A stretch of 64,000 nt of DNA, taken from positions 124,001 to 188,000 of the forward strand of contig JADFDO010000003.1 of assembly GCA_018262855.1 (NCBI GenBank). Direction: 5' to 3'. The notes beneath the pieces were generated by a model. That model saw only the letters and a program-made list of their open reading frames with translations. It made no database searches and was not told the origin of the DNA. The translations under genes and the position numbers were made by a program. Below, one piece after another: positions 61,407 through 64,000 of the stretch. The first letter of the stretch is position 1. Every line of letters begins with the position of its first letter. The DNA comes from Methanolinea sp. Lineage in GTDB: Archaea; Halobacteriota; Methanomicrobia; Methanomicrobiales; Methanospirillaceae.

Positions 61407-62216
61407 TCAGTCCCTGATTCTTTTCACGATGGCGACCACTTCACGGACGTTCTTCACCACGTGATCGGCAGCCTGGTAGAGTTCGTCGTGTTTTTCTCCT
61501 GACTGCTCTTCGGTGAGAATGGCTACATCCGCTTTTTTCATAGCGCAGATGTCGTTGATCCCGTCTCCGACCATCACCACGTGGTCATACTCTTCCTGGA
61601 GATCTGCGACGATCTGGGCCTTGACTGTCGGGGTCGCGATCCCAAAGACGCGATCGCGGGGAATTCCAAGATAGTCTGCCATCTTTTCGAGTTTTGTCAC
61701 CCGGTCGCCCGATGCGATAAACGTGGGGATTCCCATGTGGTGGAGTTCGCTGATTGCCTCCCTGGCCCCTTCAAACGGCCTTCCCCCGGTGGTCACAGTG
61801 AACTCGATGCCGGGAAGACTCATGTTGACGATAACCCCGCTGTTCATGGCTATCACCGCCTCCCTCCTGCAGACCTGCCAGACGTGTCGGATGCAGTCCT
61901 GCAGGTCGCCGATCGTCGCATACTCCGAGTGGTAGAGGGCATGTGCAACCTCGTCAGCGGCAAGCACCTTCCTAGTGCAGCTCACCCCGAATCCAACCTG
62001 GTGTTCGACAAGATATGATGAGAGGAGCATTTCGGGAGGGGTGGCAATGACCTCTCTCGAATGGACATGGATGACCACGAGGACGCGTTCCGTCGAACTG
62101 AAGGTGAGCGAGACCGTCTCTATTCCCGGCAGGAGTTCGCCGGTCATCACGTTCTTGGCAACCCGGTAGGTATGCAGAAGTGTTCCGGCACTGTCAAAGA
62201 CGACGGCAATGGACAT
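61407..62216 (-). CDS. HAD-family phosphatase related to soluble P-type-ATPase P domains
   Basis: A 269-residue HAD protein at the promoter-proximal end of the MCR-activation operon (76 bp from atwA). It has the catalytic FDSAGTL motif, IASGD, and VMVGDGINDICAMKKADVAIL, a pattern close to the P domain of P-type ATPases but with no membrane part. Its substrate is unknown. The middle of the protein, about residues 30-150, is family-specific with two Cys. The start at 62216 gives the conserved AVVFDSAG N-terminus. Confidence 0.82.
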   Translation of the reverse strand: MSIAVVFDSAGTLLHTYRVAKNVMTGELLPGIETVSLTFSSTERVLVVIHVHSREVIATPPEMLLSSYLVEHQVGFGVSCTRKVLAADEVAHALYHSEYATIGDLQDCIRHVWQVCRREAVIAMNSGVIVNMSLPGIEFTVTTGGRPFEGAREAISELHHMGIPTFIASGDRVTKLEKMADYLGIPRDRVFGIATPTVKAQIVADLQEEYDHVVMVGDGINDICAMKKADVAILTEEQSGEKHDELYQAADHVVKNVREVVAIVKRIRD

Positions 62217-62232
62217 CGGGACCAGGTCTACC

Positions 62233-62241
62233 CTATATTTA
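62233..62241 (+). promoter_or_regulatory. TATA box of the ribose-1,5-bisphosphate isomerase gene
   Basis: CTATATTTA is centred about 43 bp upstream of the ATG at 62280. It overlaps the in-frame ATG at 62241, which is therefore an unlikely start. Confidence 0.45.
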
Positions 62242-62279
62242 TGTGCGCACAACAGCACTCAGTTACGAGAGTGCCCACG

Positions 62280-63239
62280 ATGCTAGCTGATACCGCAGAG
62301 AAGATAAAGCGCATGGAGATCCGCGGTGCGGGACGGATTGCAAGGGCAGCAGTCAATGCCCTTGAGGAGTATTCATCGACCCTTTCGGCCCGCACCCTGC
62401 CGGAGTACCTGGAGAAGATGAATGATGCGGCCTCCCTTCTTGCCGCAACACGCCCCACTGCGGTATCCCTCCCCAATGCAATACGTTCCGTAATGTCAGC
62501 ACTCCGGCTATCGTACAATGGCGTTGAAGAAGCGAAGGCCGGATTCCGTGAAAGGTGCCAATCGTTCGTAACCGGATCCGAGCAGGCGGTACAGCGGATC
62601 GCGGAGATAGGGTCCAGGCATATCAGGGACGGGGACGTCCTCCTCACCCATTGCAACTCCGAAGCGGCACTTGCCTGCATCATCGAGGCAAAAAAGGCAG
62701 GGAAAGAGATCTCGGTCTTCGCAACCGAGGTCCGGCCCCGTAACCAGGGCCACCTGACGATCAAGACTCTCGATCGGGCCGGTATCCCCACCAGTTTCAT
62801 CGTGGACTCGGCAGCCCGGTACTTCATGAACGAGGTCGACCTTGTGATCGTGGGTGCAGATGCGGTCACCGTCAACGGTGCGGTGGTGAACAAGATCGGG
62901 ACTTCGCAGATCGCACTTGCAGCGAGTGAAGCCCGGACACGGGTCATGGTTGCTGCGGAGACCTACAAGTTCGCCCCGAAGACAATCCTCGGTGAATACA
63001 TCGAGATTGAGGAGCGTGACCCCGAAGAGATTCTCCCCCCTGCCATGATAGCAGATCTCCCGAATGTCCGAATCAGGAATCCGGTCTTCGACGTGACTCC
63101 TGCACATTACGTGGACCTTATCGTGACCGAGGCAGGGGCTATACCGCCGCAGATGGCCTACATCATCATCAGGGATATTCTCGGCTGGGAGATTGGGGAA
63201 TATTCCGGGGCACTGTTTTCGTCGAATAATGAGGGATAG
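62280..63239 (+). CDS. ribose-1,5-bisphosphate isomerase (e2b2 family)
   Basis: A 319-residue enzyme related to eIF2B subunits that converts ribose 1,5-bisphosphate to ribulose 1,5-bisphosphate. This feeds the archaeal AMP phosphorylase-form III RubisCO route of nucleotide salvage. Cys125 in LTHCNSEAAL and Asp194 in VGADAVTVNGAVVNKIGTS are 69 residues apart, the same spacing as the known catalytic pair Cys133/Asp202 of the Thermococcus enzyme. AMP phosphorylase and RubisCO are not in the window. Confidence 0.92.
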   Translation: MLADTAEKIKRMEIRGAGRIARAAVNALEEYSSTLSARTLPEYLEKMNDAASLLAATRPTAVSLPNAIRSVMSALRLSYNGVEEAKAGFRERCQSFVTGSEQAVQRIAEIGSRHIRDGDVLLTHCNSEAALACIIEAKKAGKEISVFATEVRPRNQGHLTIKTLDRAGIPTSFIVDSAARYFMNEVDLVIVGADAVTVNGAVVNKIGTSQIALAASEARTRVMVAAETYKFAPKTILGEYIEIEERDPEEILPPAMIADLPNVRIRNPVFDVTPAHYVDLIVTEAGAIPPQMAYIIIRDILGWEIGEYSGALFSSNNEG

Positions 63240-63355
63240 GGCGTGCCACTGTGTTGTTTCCCGGCGTACCCTGGTTGAAAGGTTATATGGGAGGAACACC
63301 ATCGTACTCACTGACAAGATGGTGGCACACCGGGAGGGACCGGAGGTACATTTGA

Positions 63356-64000
63356 ATGGAGTTACACTTTACCAAGTTACAGGGGAACGGCAACGATTTC
63401 ATCCTTATCGATGAGTATGACTGTGTCGCGATACCGGACGATATGAAGGCCGAGTTCGCCCAGCTCTACTGTGACCGGAGGTTCGGAATCGGTGGTGACG
63501 GGGTCCTCTACCTTTCGCTCTCAGAAAAGTCGGGTCTCAGGATGAGGCTTTTCCAGCCTGACGGGAGCGAGGCCGAGATGTGCGGGAACGGGATCCGCTG
63601 TTTTGCCAAATACGCCTATGATAAGGGCTATATCAAGGGACCCTGCAACGTCGAGACTCCCGCAGGGATCATCCCGGTCGAAGCCTCATACCGGGACGAC
63701 ACATTCTCGGCCACCATTAAGATGCCCGAACCGAAGTTCCTCCGGAAGGATATTCCTGCAACGGGGGATGGGGAATACAGGGAGAAGATCGAGGGATTCG
63801 ACGTGTACGCGGTCAACACCGGAGTCCCTCACGCGGTGATCTTCACCGATGCCCTGGATTCGGTTGATCTCATGGAGGTCGGCCCGAAGATCCGGAGGCA
63901 CACGACATTCCCCAACGGGGCGAACGTGAACTTCGTGCAGCGGACGGGAGAGAACTCTCTCCGGATACGGACATACGAGAGGGGGGTTGAGGAGGAGACC
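63356..64000 (+). CDS. dapF: diaminopimelate epimerase (3' end off the window)
   Basis: DapF converts LL- to meso-diaminopimelate for lysine. The 215 visible residues include FTKLQGNGNDFILIDE, FGIGGDGVL, and catalytic Cys76 in EMCGNGIRC. The second catalytic Cys is beyond the right edge. It follows the ribose-1,5-bisphosphate isomerase after about 117 bp and may be monocistronic. Confidence 0.93.
   Translation, partial: MELHFTKLQGNGNDFILIDEYDCVAIPDDMKAEFAQLYCDRRFGIGGDGVLYLSLSEKSGLRMRLFQPDGSEAEMCGNGIRCFAKYAYDKGYIKGPCNVETPAGIIPVEASYRDDTFSATIKMPEPKFLRKDIPATGDGEYREKIEGFDVYAVNTGVPHAVIFTDALDSVDLMEVGPKIRRHTTFPNGANVNFVQRTGENSLRIRTYERGVEEET

Noticed and set aside
62061-62279. Upstream extension of the ribose-1,5-bisphosphate isomerase
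   Set aside because: The extra 73 residues are antisense to the HAD gene and the TATA box lies within them, so the ATG at 62280 is used.
1-64000. CRISPR array, prophage or defence island
   Set aside because: No regularly spaced repeats, integrases, phage structural genes or defence modules were seen; the only mobile element is the single insertion sequence.

Overview
The window reads as chromosomal DNA of a methanogenic archaeon, most likely of the order Methanomicrobiales. The evidence is: a run of methanogenesis marker genes for methyl-coenzyme M reductase (MCR) activation, two CofH-type enzymes for coenzyme F420, a euryarchaeal D-family DNA polymerase small subunit, an Orc1/Cdc6 initiator beside an origin with ORB repeats, Hel308, KEOPS Cgi121, RIO1, type II GAPDH, and archaeal TATA-box promoters about 26 nt upstream of many starts. 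I found no rRNA, tRNA or CRISPR array.

Layout. 1-6.9 kb: an aminotransferase cut by the left edge, purE, moaB, a compact replication origin with four ORB repeats, cdc6, an Lrp regulator with an aminotransferase, purA and a Trm112-like protein. 7-11.3 kb: cbiB and pdxS-pdxT (vitamins B12 and B6), an intact IS1595-type insertion sequence, and a DedA protein. 11.4-16.1 kb: membrane pyrophosphatase, DNA polymerase D small subunit, signal peptidase. 16.1-22.9 kb: two cofH paralogues flanking a radical SAM-winged helix protein, TrmO, and a NifX-MinD-MinD-DUF134 cluster that looks like an Fe-S or metallocofactor maturation unit. 23-33 kb: mostly minus-strand housekeeping genes (iron-sulfur flavoprotein, DUF123, MBL hydrolase, Cgi121-Hel308, a KH protein, RIO1, TyrRS, GAPDH) with thiC opposite. 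33-38.8 kb: DUF2115, a 2TM protein, a lone response regulator divergent from a kinase-less HTH/six-PAS protein, Tsr3, and a desulfurase-like/deoxyribosyltransferase fusion. 38.9-45.5 kb: an AT-richer glycosylation island with tandem GT39 proteins, two GT2 enzymes and a membrane-protein/methyltransferase fusion. 45.5-54.4 kb: a SelB-like pseudo-GTPase, LemA-DUF2207, a PPC-domain protein with a YgiQ radical SAM protein, an AhpD-like protein, a secreted META protein with an internal repeat, and a lipoprotein.

54.5-62.2 kb is one minus-strand operon, HAD - atwA - mmp3 - mmp6 - mmp5 - mmp15 - mmp17 - mmp7, nearly all with overlapping or abutting reading frames. Several products are known parts of the ATP-dependent complex that reduces the nickel of coenzyme F430 in MCR. 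It diverges from a ribose-1,5-bisphosphate isomerase (archaeal AMP/RubisCO pathway), followed by dapF, which runs off the right edge.

The most interesting points are the origin architecture, the paired cofH genes around the NifX/MinD cluster, three unusual fusions (radical SAM-wHTH, TudS-like/deoxyribosyltransferase, LPG-synthase-type membrane domain/methyltransferase), the tandem-repeat META protein, and the HAD protein leading the MCR-activation operon. All family calls come from motif recognition by eye; no database search was run.
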